A stretch of 64,000 nucleotides of DNA, taken from Phytohabitans sp052068095 (lineage in GTDB: Bacteria; Actinomycetota; Actinomycetes; Mycobacteriales; Micromonosporaceae). The DNA lies in the NCBI RefSeq assembly GCF_052068095.1, contig NZ_JBQHDG010000015.1, positions 218,618 through 282,617 of the forward strand, written 5' to 3'. The notes under the pieces are model-generated. The model had not been told where the DNA came from. It ran no database searches and saw only the letters and a program-made list of their open reading frames with translations. A program made the position numbers and the translations under genes. The number at the start of each line of letters is the position of its first letter. Within the stretch, counting starts at the first letter, position 1. Below are positions 42,961 to 50,785 of this stretch, one piece after another.

Positions 42961-43024
42961 GGGTCTGCCGCCGCCCGTGGGGTGGCTCCTGCCAGGGAGT
43001 GCGGGCACAGGCGGCGGCAGACCC
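42961..43024 (-). terminator. 15-bp perfect stem between regulator and precursor genes
   Basis: gggtctgccgccgcc (42961-42975) pairs with ggcggcggcagaccc (43010-43024), leaving a 34-nt loop. It lies just after the stop of the gene at 43038 and before the FxLD precursor on the same strand. Terminator or attenuator action that separates regulators from the biosynthetic operon is likely; there is no following T-run, as is common in actinomycetes. Confidence 0.65.
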
Positions 43025-43037
43025 GGTCTTCGTGCCG

Positions 43038-43244
43038 TCAGCCGGTCGGCTGCGCGCCGGGCAACGGGCTGCGGTGGGTCAGGCCGGCGAAGAACGCCTG
43101 ATACACGTGCACGAGATCGTCTGCGAGTTCCTCGCACTGGGCCTGGTCGATCGGGATGTTGTTGCGGTCGGCGTAGGCCGCGATCCGCTGCGCCGCCACG
43201 GTGACGACCGCCTTGGCAGCGTCCGAGTTGACCGGGAGCATCAC
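43038..43244 (-). CDS. Small protein coupled to the XRE regulator
   Basis: 68 residues; the ATG at 43244 overlaps the stop of the regulator frame (43241) by 4 bp. Predicted all-helical (AKAVVTVAAQRIAAYADRNN, CEELADDLVHVYQAFFAGL), with no known motif. Coupling to an XRE/DUF5753-like gene suggests a partner of the regulator, in the position where other actinomycete loci carry small DUF397-type proteins, although the sequence does not look like DUF397. Confidence 0.6.
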   Translation of the reverse strand: MMLPVNSDAAKAVVTVAAQRIAAYADRNNIPIDQAQCEELADDLVHVYQAFFAGLTHRSPLPGAQPTG

Positions 43245-44169
43245 GCCGTTGCCTCCTGCACGGTCGAACCGGCCGCTCGGCTGCCGCCGGATAGGTCGTC
43301 GGCCGCCTCCTGGAAAATCTCGACGGAACGGACCGGTTCCAGGGCGGTCTCCTTGAGCTTGGCGAATATGTCCACGTAGCGGTCAGCGTCCGTGGCTTCC
43401 ACGGCGAGACGTCCGGTGAGGTGGTCGACCAGCGCGACCGGCGGGTACGGGCGCGGCGGCATGCAGACGGTGAACGCGCCGTCCAGGCCGGGGTGCCAGC
43501 CGGTCCGGTCGGGCAGAACCCGGATGTCCACGTGCGGTCGCTCCACGGTGCGGGTCAAGAACTCGAGCTGCTGGTGCAGTACCGCCCGGCCGCCCACGAT
43601 CCGGGCAGCACCTGCTCCTCCAGCAGGATGGTCAACCGGGTGCGCGGCGGGTCGTCCAACTGCTGCTGCCGGCCGATCAGCCGGGCGACGATCTGATCGA
43701 CCTGCCGCCCGTCCTGAACCGTCTGCCGGACGATGGTCTCGGCGTAGTCGCGGGTCTGCACCACCTCCGGGACCAGGAGTGGGGCGTAGATACACAGCTC
43801 CTCGGCCTTGGCCTGCAACCACCAGGGATCGATCGGCAGCAATCCCTTCCCGTTCGTGGGCAAGAGGCTGTCGTAGCGGCTCGTGACCGGCTGCCACTGG
43901 TTGATCTGCCACGCCGACTGCGACAGCTCGATCAGCTGCGACCGCTTGAGTTCGTCGTAGACGCCATAGACGTCGAGCAGGGCGATGACGTGGTCGCGGC
44001 GGAACGGCCACTCCGCCCGCTCGTAGCGGGCGAGAGTGGAGAATTCGACGCCGAGGTGCGCCGCGATGTACTTCAGTGTCAGCCCTCGGTCCTCCCGCAG
44101 CTTACGCATCTGCTCGCCCAGGTATTGGGCGCGGATGGTCTGGATGAACTGTTCCCGTTTGGTCGGCAC
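43241..44169 (-). pseudogene. XRE regulator with DUF5753-like domain, 1-nt deletion
   Basis: The first frame from ATG 44169 gives an XRE helix-turn-helix (LREDRGLTLKYIAAHLGVEF, then STLARYERAEW) and the start of the sensor-like domain, but ends in nonsense at 43555. The correct continuation (ARIVGGRAVLHQQLEFLTRT, VDIRVLPDRTGWHPGLDGAF) lies in the next frame. Restoring one base near 43605 joins them into a protein of about 309 residues, the same length as the neighbouring intact paralogue (44186-45115). This is probably a decayed duplicate, or a sequencing error. Confidence 0.75.
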
Positions 44170-44185
44170 GGTCGTGCCCCTCTCC

Positions 44186-45115
44186 TTAACTGTTCGATTC
44201 GATGGGTAGGTCGATGGCGAGGCCGCCGATCAACGCCGCCGACTCGACCTGCGTGGTGGCGGCGTCCCAGAGCCGGTCGAACATCCCCGCATACACCTCG
44301 GCCACCGCACCCTCATGGATGGCCACGCCACGGACGTGGCCGGCGCAAGCCACCCGCCGCGAATAGGGCTCAGGCAGCTCGAACAGCGTGAACCAGCCAT
44401 CCGCCCAAGGCACGTAGCTGGCCTCGTCCGGTAGGACCCGGACTTGGATGCGGTCGCTGCGGCGCAGCTTGGTTAGGTATCCGAGCTGGCCGGGCAGTGT
44501 GCGGGCGGCGCCGCCGACCGGTCGGCGGAGTACGGATTCGGCGAGCACCGCGCGGACGTCGGTTACTCGGCCGTTCTCCACGGTCTCCTGCCGGTCCCGG
44601 TAGGTCTGTACCCACCAGCCCACCTGCATGTCCGAGATGTCCTTCACCTCACAGCGGATGACCGCCTCCACGTACTCCGGCGTCCGCAGCAGCGGCGGCA
44701 TCAGCACTGGTCCGTAGCAGCAGATCCGGTGCGCGACCGACTCCAGCCACAGGTAGTCCAACATGGACACGTCCAGGTCGGGTCCGGCGAAGTCGTCCTG
44801 CCACCGCGGTAGCCGGAACACCTGACGCGCCAGCCCTAGCAGGTGATCACGCTCGACCCGGTCGTGGATCCCGTACACGTCCAACAGCGCGGCTACCTTG
44901 TCGAACACGAACACCTGCCGCCCGTGCTCATGAGCCGCGAGATCGGCGAACTGCACACCCAGGACGTTGGCGACGTACTTCAGTGTCAGCCCACGATCCT
45001 CACGCAGCTCACGCAACCCGCGACCCAGCCACCGCGACCGCAGCGACGACTCGTCACGATCACGACGCGATGGCACGCTTACCTCCGTGCTCACGATCGG
45101 CTTCTCGTGCCGCAC
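44186..45115 (-). CDS. XRE-family regulator with DUF5753-like C-terminal domain
   Basis: 309 residues. The HTH (LREDRGLTLKYVANVLGVQF, then ADLAAHEHGR) is at about 36-72. The C-terminal 200 residues follow the DUF5753 pattern (VLMPPLLRTPEYVEAVIRCE; TLPGQLGYLTKLRRSDRIQV; VRVLPDE). Such proteins control development and secondary metabolism in actinomycetes. It sits 16 bp upstream of a frameshifted paralogue, and both lie upstream of the lanthipeptide genes on the same strand, so it is the likely cluster regulator. Confidence 0.8.
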   Translation of the reverse strand: MRHEKPIVSTEVSVPSRRDRDESSLRSRWLGRGLRELREDRGLTLKYVANVLGVQFADLAAHEHGRQVFVFDKVAALLDVYGIHDRVERDHLLGLARQVFRLPRWQDDFAGPDLDVSMLDYLWLESVAHRICCYGPVLMPPLLRTPEYVEAVIRCEVKDISDMQVGWWVQTYRDRQETVENGRVTDVRAVLAESVLRRPVGGAARTLPGQLGYLTKLRRSDRIQVRVLPDEASYVPWADGWFTLFELPEPYSRRVACAGHVRGVAIHEGAVAEVYAGMFDRLWDAATTQVESAALIGGLAIDLPIESNS

Positions 45116-45246
45116 GATTTAGCGCAGGCATGTCAAAGCCTCCTCACCCGGGGACAACTGGGCACCGCGAGCCGACAGTTAGCTGTCGGCTCCGTGCCAA
45201 GAAGGAAGCTAGGCGAATTGCGCGGGAATTTGATTACCTGTGGTAA

Positions 45247-46425
45247 TCAGACTGTGCCCAGCCGCGTCGCAAGATCCTGCAAATCCCGGCCCCCGGCGGC
45301 CTTGCGTGCACGCCGCAACATCGCGCCGACCGTTTCCCGAACCGGCGGTGACAGCCGGACCCGTTGCGGCGCGATCGACTCGGCACGCAGCAGATACGTC
45401 AGCGCTTCCCGGTCATGCCTCTTCGTCTGAGCCAGCGCCCTGCCGAGGTCCGCGAAGTAGGTCGCCTTACGTGCGCGGGCGCCGATATGGCTGACATTAA
45501 CGTCGGCGAGCTTCAGTGCTCGACCGCCGTCGCCCAACTCGGCGTAGACACCAGCACGCCAAATCTTGGCGTTGGTCGGGCCGAACCACATCTGCGCGAA
45601 GTTACCTTCACCAGTCCTGGCCGCGACTTGATCCGCCTCATTAAGGTGGGCGTACGCGTTGGAGCTATCGCCAGACACGGCTGAGAACAACGCGGCGGTG
45701 AAATGAAGCATCCCATAGACCTGCGCCGCCGCACCGTCGCCTGACGACGGCTCGAGTTGCGCGATCGCTCTTGGCAACCGGCGCGCGGCGAGGTCCTTGC
45801 TCTCCGGCGGGAGCGAATGGACCATCGCGAACTCAGCCACACCGAGCCACGCCGGGTCGCCCAACCGGCTAGCAGTCCGGGAAGCCTGGCCGGAGGCCAG
45901 CAGGGCGAGATCGGGATAGCCCAGGTACTTGGCCGCGAACGTCGCGGCGTACGTGGTCCAGGAGAGCAGCCGCAGCGCCGCGGGCTCGTCGCCGAACGAG
46001 TAGAGGTCGCGCAGCAGATCAGGCAGCATCGGGACGAGCTGATCGTATCGACAGGCGTTGTGAAGGTCCGCTGCCACCGCAGTCGCCTGGCGCAGCTCGT
46101 CGATCGACCGCCGCGGCTCGCGACGATCGTCGAGCGCCAGAGCCAGCAGTGCTGCCCGGACTGAGGGGACGGCACCAGCCGCGGCGGTGTGCTCGATGGT
46201 CTGCGGATCGTAAGGCTGGCCGGTCAGGTCAGCGACCGACACCTGTAGAGCTCCGGCGAGGGCAACCTGCAAGCTGCGTTTGTCGACCGCCTTTGTGCCG
46301 GCTTCGATCTGCGCGATATACCCCTGACTGACACCGGCGAGCCCCGCCAGTTGGCGTTGGCTGAGGCTTCGCTTCAGCCGCCAATGCCGGACCCGAATTC
46401 CGATGTGGTCACCGCGCACGGCCAT
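45247..46425 (-). CDS. XRE-family regulator with TPR-like helical repeats
   Basis: 392 residues. HTH at about 15-50 (RLKRSLSQRQLAGLAGVSQG, then YIAQIEAGTK). The remainder is alpha-helical repeat (LLALALDDRREPRRSIDELR, LASGQASRTASRLGDPAWLG, SSNAYAHLNEADQVAARTGE), as in actinomycete regulators with tetratricopeptide-like sensor arms. It ends 130 bp before the DUF5753-type regulator and starts 15 bp after the flavoprotein gene, so the two are probably co-transcribed. Its signal and targets are unknown. Confidence 0.8.
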   Translation of the reverse strand: MAVRGDHIGIRVRHWRLKRSLSQRQLAGLAGVSQGYIAQIEAGTKAVDKRSLQVALAGALQVSVADLTGQPYDPQTIEHTAAAGAVPSVRAALLALALDDRREPRRSIDELRQATAVAADLHNACRYDQLVPMLPDLLRDLYSFGDEPAALRLLSWTTYAATFAAKYLGYPDLALLASGQASRTASRLGDPAWLGVAEFAMVHSLPPESKDLAARRLPRAIAQLEPSSGDGAAAQVYGMLHFTAALFSAVSGDSSNAYAHLNEADQVAARTGEGNFAQMWFGPTNAKIWRAGVYAELGDGGRALKLADVNVSHIGARARKATYFADLGRALAQTKRHDREALTYLLRAESIAPQRVRLSPPVRETVGAMLRRARKAAGGRDLQDLATRLGTV

Positions 46426-46440
46426 CCCCGCCTCAAATCC

Positions 46441-47013
46441 CTATCCATCGCTACCTGAAAGTCGCGCGGCCACCTGCTCGCGAACGTCCTTCAGATGAGC
46501 CAGGAGTGCGTCCCACGGAAACAGCTCAGCGGCCGATGGACCCATGTCCGGCGTCGGCAAAGGATAGACCTCAGGATCGAAGATCAACGTCACACCCCAC
46601 TCCCGAAGTGATCGAACGCTGGCCCGAAAGGCTGGGTGCCTCGCGAGGGCGACGTTTGGCGTCGGCACCGCCACAATTGGCAGCCCCAGCCCAATCGCCT
46701 CATTCAAAATCCCAAGCGCCAGGGTGTCGCTGCTACCGCCAGCGAGCTTGTTGATCGTATTGAAGGTCGCCGGTGCGACGGCGAGCGCGTCCGGGCGTGG
46801 CAGCACATCCGGCTCATCCGGCTGCTTGTAGTCATACCGCACGACGTGTCCCGTGATCTCCGCTAACACAGGGGCGTCGACGAACTTCCGCCCGGACGGC
46901 GTGACGATGACACACACCTCCCAGCCGTCCTGCTGCAACGTGGGGATATAGCTGGGCAGGTCGCCGGCGGGACGCCCGCCACAAGCGACGACATACAGAA
47001 CCGGCTTGCGCAC
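46441..47013 (-). CDS. Flavoprotein of the HFCD/PPC decarboxylase fold
   Basis: About 190 residues from the GTG at 47013; TTG 47016 or an ATG further upstream (47085) are alternatives. The Rossmann start VLYVVACGGRPAGDLPSYIP and the FMN-binding block PATFNTINKLAGGSSDTLAL are those of homo-oligomeric flavin Cys decarboxylases and their relatives. Many actinomycete homologues pair with an XRE/TPR regulator as here and have no proven substrate. Members of this fold include EpiD/LanD peptide decarboxylases, so a role in tailoring a Cys-ending peptide is conceivable, but the nearby precursor ends in Ser and the gene lies outside the cluster. Confidence 0.75.
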   Translation of the reverse strand: MRKPVLYVVACGGRPAGDLPSYIPTLQQDGWEVCVIVTPSGRKFVDAPVLAEITGHVVRYDYKQPDEPDVLPRPDALAVAPATFNTINKLAGGSSDTLALGILNEAIGLGLPIVAVPTPNVALARHPAFRASVRSLREWGVTLIFDPEVYPLPTPDMGPSAAELFPWDALLAHLKDVREQVAARLSGSDG

Positions 47014-47405
47014 CAACCCATCATGGCGGACGGTCAGCCGTGCTGCACCAACGCCTTCCGGTCGGTGGCCACCGACGATGTCCACGACGCGATCCAGCTG
47101 GCAGCAGCGTTCGCCCGACTCTGATCGATGTCCCCCGGTCCGGCCCCTCCCACGCGGTCGCCGACGAGACGCTGCGCTGGACGCTGCTGCAGAGATTTAC
47201 AGTCGCTGTGGGATCTGGCAACGTGGATGATTCCGCCACCGGGCGGACAGCCGCCCGGCGGGTGACGGCTGTCCGCGCGGCCACCCTGGACAAATCCTAG
47301 ACAACACGCGCCATAGAGACCGCTATGACAATTTGGGCGATTTGTATGGCGCCAGATGGGGCGGGTGTAGCGCATATGGCGTCGGGCGCGCTGATCGAGC
47401 GAGTG
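47014..47405. other. Intergenic region between flavoprotein and CoiA-like genes
   Basis: 392 bp. A 33-codon plus-strand frame (47023-47124, MADGQPCCTNAFRSVATDDV and on) is the only candidate coding element and has no ribosome site. The stretch near 47310-47360 is relatively AT-rich. I assign no function. Confidence 0.35.
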
Positions 47406-48359
47406 TCAATAGCAGTCGATGCGTATTGTCGATCGCCTGCCCTGCGCAAGGGATGCGGCCGGTATGGGTGGGTCGAGGCAGACGGTGGCAGGGGTCTGCC
47501 GGCCGGAGGTGCCGGGGTCGCGCCGGGCGGCTTCCGGTACGGCTTCCGCACGACGCAAGTTGCGCTCACTGTCGAGCAGCGCTGCAACGTCGATGGGCAG
47601 CAGGATGCCCTCCGTATCGAGGCGAAACTGGGTCAGTGGCCGGAACGCGAAAGCGATGTCGTCGCCGGGGCATGGCGGGTGGTGCCAGTCGTAGACACCG
47701 GGGTCGGCCGCAAGGTACCAATCCTGGCCCGCGCGGTGGGGCGCGCCGTACCCGATAGCCAGTCGTGCCGCATCGACATCGAGCTTCCAGAGGGGCAGGC
47801 CCTCGCGCAGCACGATCCGCGGGTCGTGCCTGATGCTGGGATGCCACAGCCAGACGTCGGCGATGCCGCGGTCTGTGTAGGCATGATGGCGGGCCACCCA
47901 GTCCGGGTCGGGTAGGAGTTGGTGCTGGAGTTCGACCGCGAGCTGGGCGCCGCCGGTGAACGTGACCATCACGTCGGCGCGGCGGCTGCCGTCGACGAGC
48001 CAATGCTCGGACTGAACGGCCTGGATATTTGGTAGGGCTGCGGCCCAGCGGGCGACGAGGTGCTTGCCCGCGCTGTGCCAGAGGGTTTCGGGACGGTGTC
48101 CGCCCGCCGGAGCCATACCGGGTGGATGGGCAAAGTGCGCGCGACGGACGCCCTGGTGGCGACCGCGGACGACGAGCGGAACTATGGTGCCGGCCGGGGT
48201 CTGGTCACCGATATAGCAGTGATGGCAGATCAGGGTGGCGTCACCGCGTCGGAAACTCTTCGCGTGCCACACGGACAGTGGCGCGTCGTCGATGTGCACT
48301 TCTTTGCCGGTGGCCAGGTCGAGCCCGACAACCAGCAGGTCGGAGGCGGTCGTGGTCAT
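47406..48359 (-). CDS. CoiA-like competence/nuclease-family protein
   Basis: 317 residues. An N-terminal zinc-ribbon-like segment (ATLICHHCYIGDQ, HFAHPPGMA) is followed by the core VELQHQLLPDPDWVARHHAY and ADVWLWHPS, matching CoiA-family proteins, which hold a restriction-endonuclease-like fold. In CoiA proteins an E-x-Q pair of this kind is part of the active site. CoiA homologues outside naturally competent bacteria have been found near mobile and defence genes. It is divergent from the Wadjet operon and shares a 469-bp upstream region with it. Its role here is unknown; processing of incoming DNA is one possibility. Confidence 0.65.
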   Translation of the reverse strand: MTTTASDLLVVGLDLATGKEVHIDDAPLSVWHAKSFRRGDATLICHHCYIGDQTPAGTIVPLVVRGRHQGVRRAHFAHPPGMAPAGGHRPETLWHSAGKHLVARWAAALPNIQAVQSEHWLVDGSRRADVMVTFTGGAQLAVELQHQLLPDPDWVARHHAYTDRGIADVWLWHPSIRHDPRIVLREGLPLWKLDVDAARLAIGYGAPHRAGQDWYLAADPGVYDWHHPPCPGDDIAFAFRPLTQFRLDTEGILLPIDVAALLDSERNLRRAEAVPEAARRDPGTSGRQTPATVCLDPPIPAASLAQGRRSTIRIDCY

Positions 48360-48828
48360 GAGGAGCTCCTTCGTCAGGAACGGCGGGTACTACCGGATCG
48401 CCCACTGGCCATGCGCAGGGGCAAGCGACGGCAGACGTCAAGCTGGAGATAGCGCGGAAAGCGAAGAAGTCCTGAGATTCAGAGAGGCCGCAGGTGATTG
48501 GTCAGTCGACGCGGATCGTGGTGGCGTCGGTGATAATCGTTGTTCGTCGGTGCGGCGAATATCGAGATTTGTAAGTCCGTGCCGAGCCTCGGCATCGACG
48601 ATTATAGCTCGCCGGCCGGCACTCACGTCTGCCAGGATCGTGTTGCGCCAGCGCGGCGCCCCGGCACGCACTCGCGTTGACACCGCGGCACAGTCAGTAC
48701 GGCATGGCCGTCGGTGCCGGCCTCACCGCCGTCTACGTTTAACTGTCCAGTTGCACCATGTGTGCTGGATGCGGGATCCGCGACCTCACGAGACGCCATG
48801 GGGCCCGGAACGGTGGTGCTTCCTGCCC
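48360..48828. promoter_or_regulatory. Divergent promoter region of CoiA-like and Wadjet genes
   Basis: 469 bp. A minus-strand reading frame across 48438-48683 (RRAIIVDAEARHGLTNLDIR) has some coding look and may be a relic, but no complete gene is supported. The start of the first Wadjet gene is uncertain, so part of this region may be coding (ATG 48769 lies in frame). Confidence 0.4.
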
Positions 48829-50157
48829 ATGGTTCACGCACCGTTCAGCCGCTATCGTCAATGCGTGATCGATGGACCTCGGGTCGACCCGGATGGCTAC
48901 GGGCAGGATCGCAGTGCAGATAGTTGGACGCCGACGCTGCTTATCCATGAAGATCTCACACCACTGCCCGTTGTCGATCAAGCATTGCCAATTATCGGAC
49001 TGTTTGCCCGTCTGGTGGGGCGGGGGCCGCTTGCCCGGTACCGGGTTGCGATTCTGCGTGAGCTGGCGACGCAGCCACGGGCTCGACTGTCGATCCGGGT
49101 GATACAGGACTGCGTTGCGTGGATGGATCCGCTGTCCGTGTCGCGGCTGGTTCAAGATTTGCGTACCGCCGAACTGCTGTCCTACGACAGCCGCACCAGC
49201 GTCTATCAGCTCACTCGCGAAGCGAGGGTTGTGGCCGCGGTGTGCGGTGCGCTCACCACAACCGGCGTGGACTACAGCCGGATCATCAAGGTCTTGTCCG
49301 CCACGATGCGGCTGGCGGAAGCGATGAACGCGCCGTCGCAGATGGCCTACGAGGCGTTCCTCAACGCCATTGCGGTCCTTGAACTCGATTATGAGGAGCT
49401 ACGCGGTCTGCTGAACGACTTCTCCGAAGAGGCGCTGCTGGAAGCGGCGCGTATGGCCGGGACACACGTCCAGGACATGCAAACGCTGCTTGAGGAGCAG
49501 CAAGACATGTTCGCGCGGTTCCAGGGTGATCCTCTTTTCCTGGAGCACGATCAACGGGCGCATGACGTCATCGCGAGCGTCGGGCGGCTTGCTGACGAGG
49601 TCGTCACGCACTTGTCCCGCCGCGCTGACCTGCGTCTTCGTGGGACGCTACGGGTGGATCGCCAAGATCTGCGTAAGGCCATCGAAGAAACCGGCGTGGA
49701 GGAGCTTGCCGACTTGGTGAGAGACAGCGCCCGCAGTCCGGTCTTCCTGTCAGCCGTCAACACGGTCGCGGCATTCACCGCCTTGGACGATTACCTTGGG
49801 CGGATCCGGGAGCGTCCGCTGCCGCCTCCCCCGCCGAGCGCACTGTCGATTCGTGCTCCGTTGACCGTCGGCGACAACCCCGTCGACCGAGCGGTCAGCG
49901 CGCTGGAACGGTTGGCCGCATCCGGCAGCGCGCTGCTGTCCGACTGGGTGGTGGACAACGGCTGGGACGAGGCCCTGCGACGCAACGTCCAGGCCGTCGA
50001 GGCGTGGTCGAGGCACGGACCGAGCGGCGACGGCACTCTCCGCGCCGTACTGGACGCCAGAACCGACCTTCTACGGTTGGACATGTTCGATGTCGGCTGG
50101 ATGTCGGCGACCTGGGTAAGAAGCCCTTCGGCTGGAGCCGCCGATGACGCCGACTGA
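48829..50157 (+). CDS. jetA: Wadjet JetA-like (MukF/kleisin-type) subunit
   Basis: About 442 residues using ATG 48829; ATG 48769 or GTG 48864 are possible and no ribosome site decides. Mostly helical with a winged-helix-like start (LTPLPVVDQALPIIGLFARL, LARYRVAILRELATQPRARL) and long helices (FLNAIAVLELDYEELRGLLN, FSEEALLEAARMAGTHVQDM). JetA is the kleisin-type bridge of the SMC-like Wadjet complex, which cleaves closed circular plasmids. Assignment rests on gene order: it precedes and overlaps by 14 bp a small JetB-like gene, then SMC and TOPRIM genes. Sequence alone would be weak evidence. Confidence 0.75.
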   Translation: MVHAPFSRYRQCVIDGPRVDPDGYGQDRSADSWTPTLLIHEDLTPLPVVDQALPIIGLFARLVGRGPLARYRVAILRELATQPRARLSIRVIQDCVAWMDPLSVSRLVQDLRTAELLSYDSRTSVYQLTREARVVAAVCGALTTTGVDYSRIIKVLSATMRLAEAMNAPSQMAYEAFLNAIAVLELDYEELRGLLNDFSEEALLEAARMAGTHVQDMQTLLEEQQDMFARFQGDPLFLEHDQRAHDVIASVGRLADEVVTHLSRRADLRLRGTLRVDRQDLRKAIEETGVEELADLVRDSARSPVFLSAVNTVAAFTALDDYLGRIRERPLPPPPPSALSIRAPLTVGDNPVDRAVSALERLAASGSALLSDWVVDNGWDEALRRNVQAVEAWSRHGPSGDGTLRAVLDARTDLLRLDMFDVGWMSATWVRSPSAGAADDAD

Positions 50158-50785
50158 GATCAGCGGCGCCCTTCTCGTGGCCATGCTGCCCGCCCGTGAG
50201 GTGCCAGAACTTCGCGACGACGACGTACGCCAGGAGGTAGAACTTCGGCTCAGCGAGGTCGGCTGCGAGCTGATCTATTCTCACCATTTCGACTGCTGGA
50301 CCGCCCGCTTGTCACGCGCGCTGCCGGACATCAATCTCAACAACTCGCCGCAGGCACTCGACACGAAGGACCTTGCGGTGCTCGCGGTCTGCTGGCTGCA
50401 TCTGCGGTTCCTGCCTATGGAGAACTCACGCCTGCCTCTCGACGAGGATGGACTGTTCCCGGAGGAGGACACCGTCGTCGAGGTTCCCCTCGATCAAGCC
50501 GACATCATCGGTCAGCTTCCCACGCTTCACCCACGGTCCATCGAGATCTCCATAACGAAGCTGAAGCGAACCCGGTTCCTCGTCCAACGCGACGGTCAGC
50601 TGCTTGCGGGGCCAATGATGGACGCGTTGGATGAGGTCCGCGCCAGCGAGCAGGCGCGCCGGCTGCTGCTGCGACACCAGAGGCTGCTGCGCGCGCAGCG
50701 CGCAACAGGTGGAGCCGACAGCGAAGCGGGCGAGGAGGCCACTGGTACGACGGTCGACGGCGGGAGTGACGATGCCGCAGATTGA
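50144..50785 (+). CDS. jetB: Wadjet JetB-like (MukE-type) subunit
   Basis: 213 residues; starts within the end of jetA and ends within the start of jetC. The body (ELIYSHHFDCWTARLSRALP, TKDLAVLAVCWLHLRFLPME, IEISITKLKRTRFLV) suggests two winged-helix units of the KITE type that bind the kleisin in MukE and JetB. The C-terminus is a charged helix followed by a disordered acidic tail. Size and overlap pattern match JetB of Wadjet systems. Confidence 0.75.
   Translation: MTPTEISGALLVAMLPAREVPELRDDDVRQEVELRLSEVGCELIYSHHFDCWTARLSRALPDINLNNSPQALDTKDLAVLAVCWLHLRFLPMENSRLPLDEDGLFPEEDTVVEVPLDQADIIGQLPTLHPRSIEISITKLKRTRFLVQRDGQLLAGPMMDALDEVRASEQARRLLLRHQRLLRAQRATGGADSEAGEEATGTTVDGGSDDAAD

Noticed and set aside
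46441..47013. Flavoprotein as a LanD decarboxylase of the lanthipeptide cluster.
   Set aside because: The precursor ends in Ser, not Cys, and the gene is paired with an XRE/TPR regulator outside the cluster.
48438..48683. Possible small minus-strand gene between CoiA-like and Wadjet genes.
   Set aside because: No ribosome site, poor composition in the second half, and no recognisable domain.
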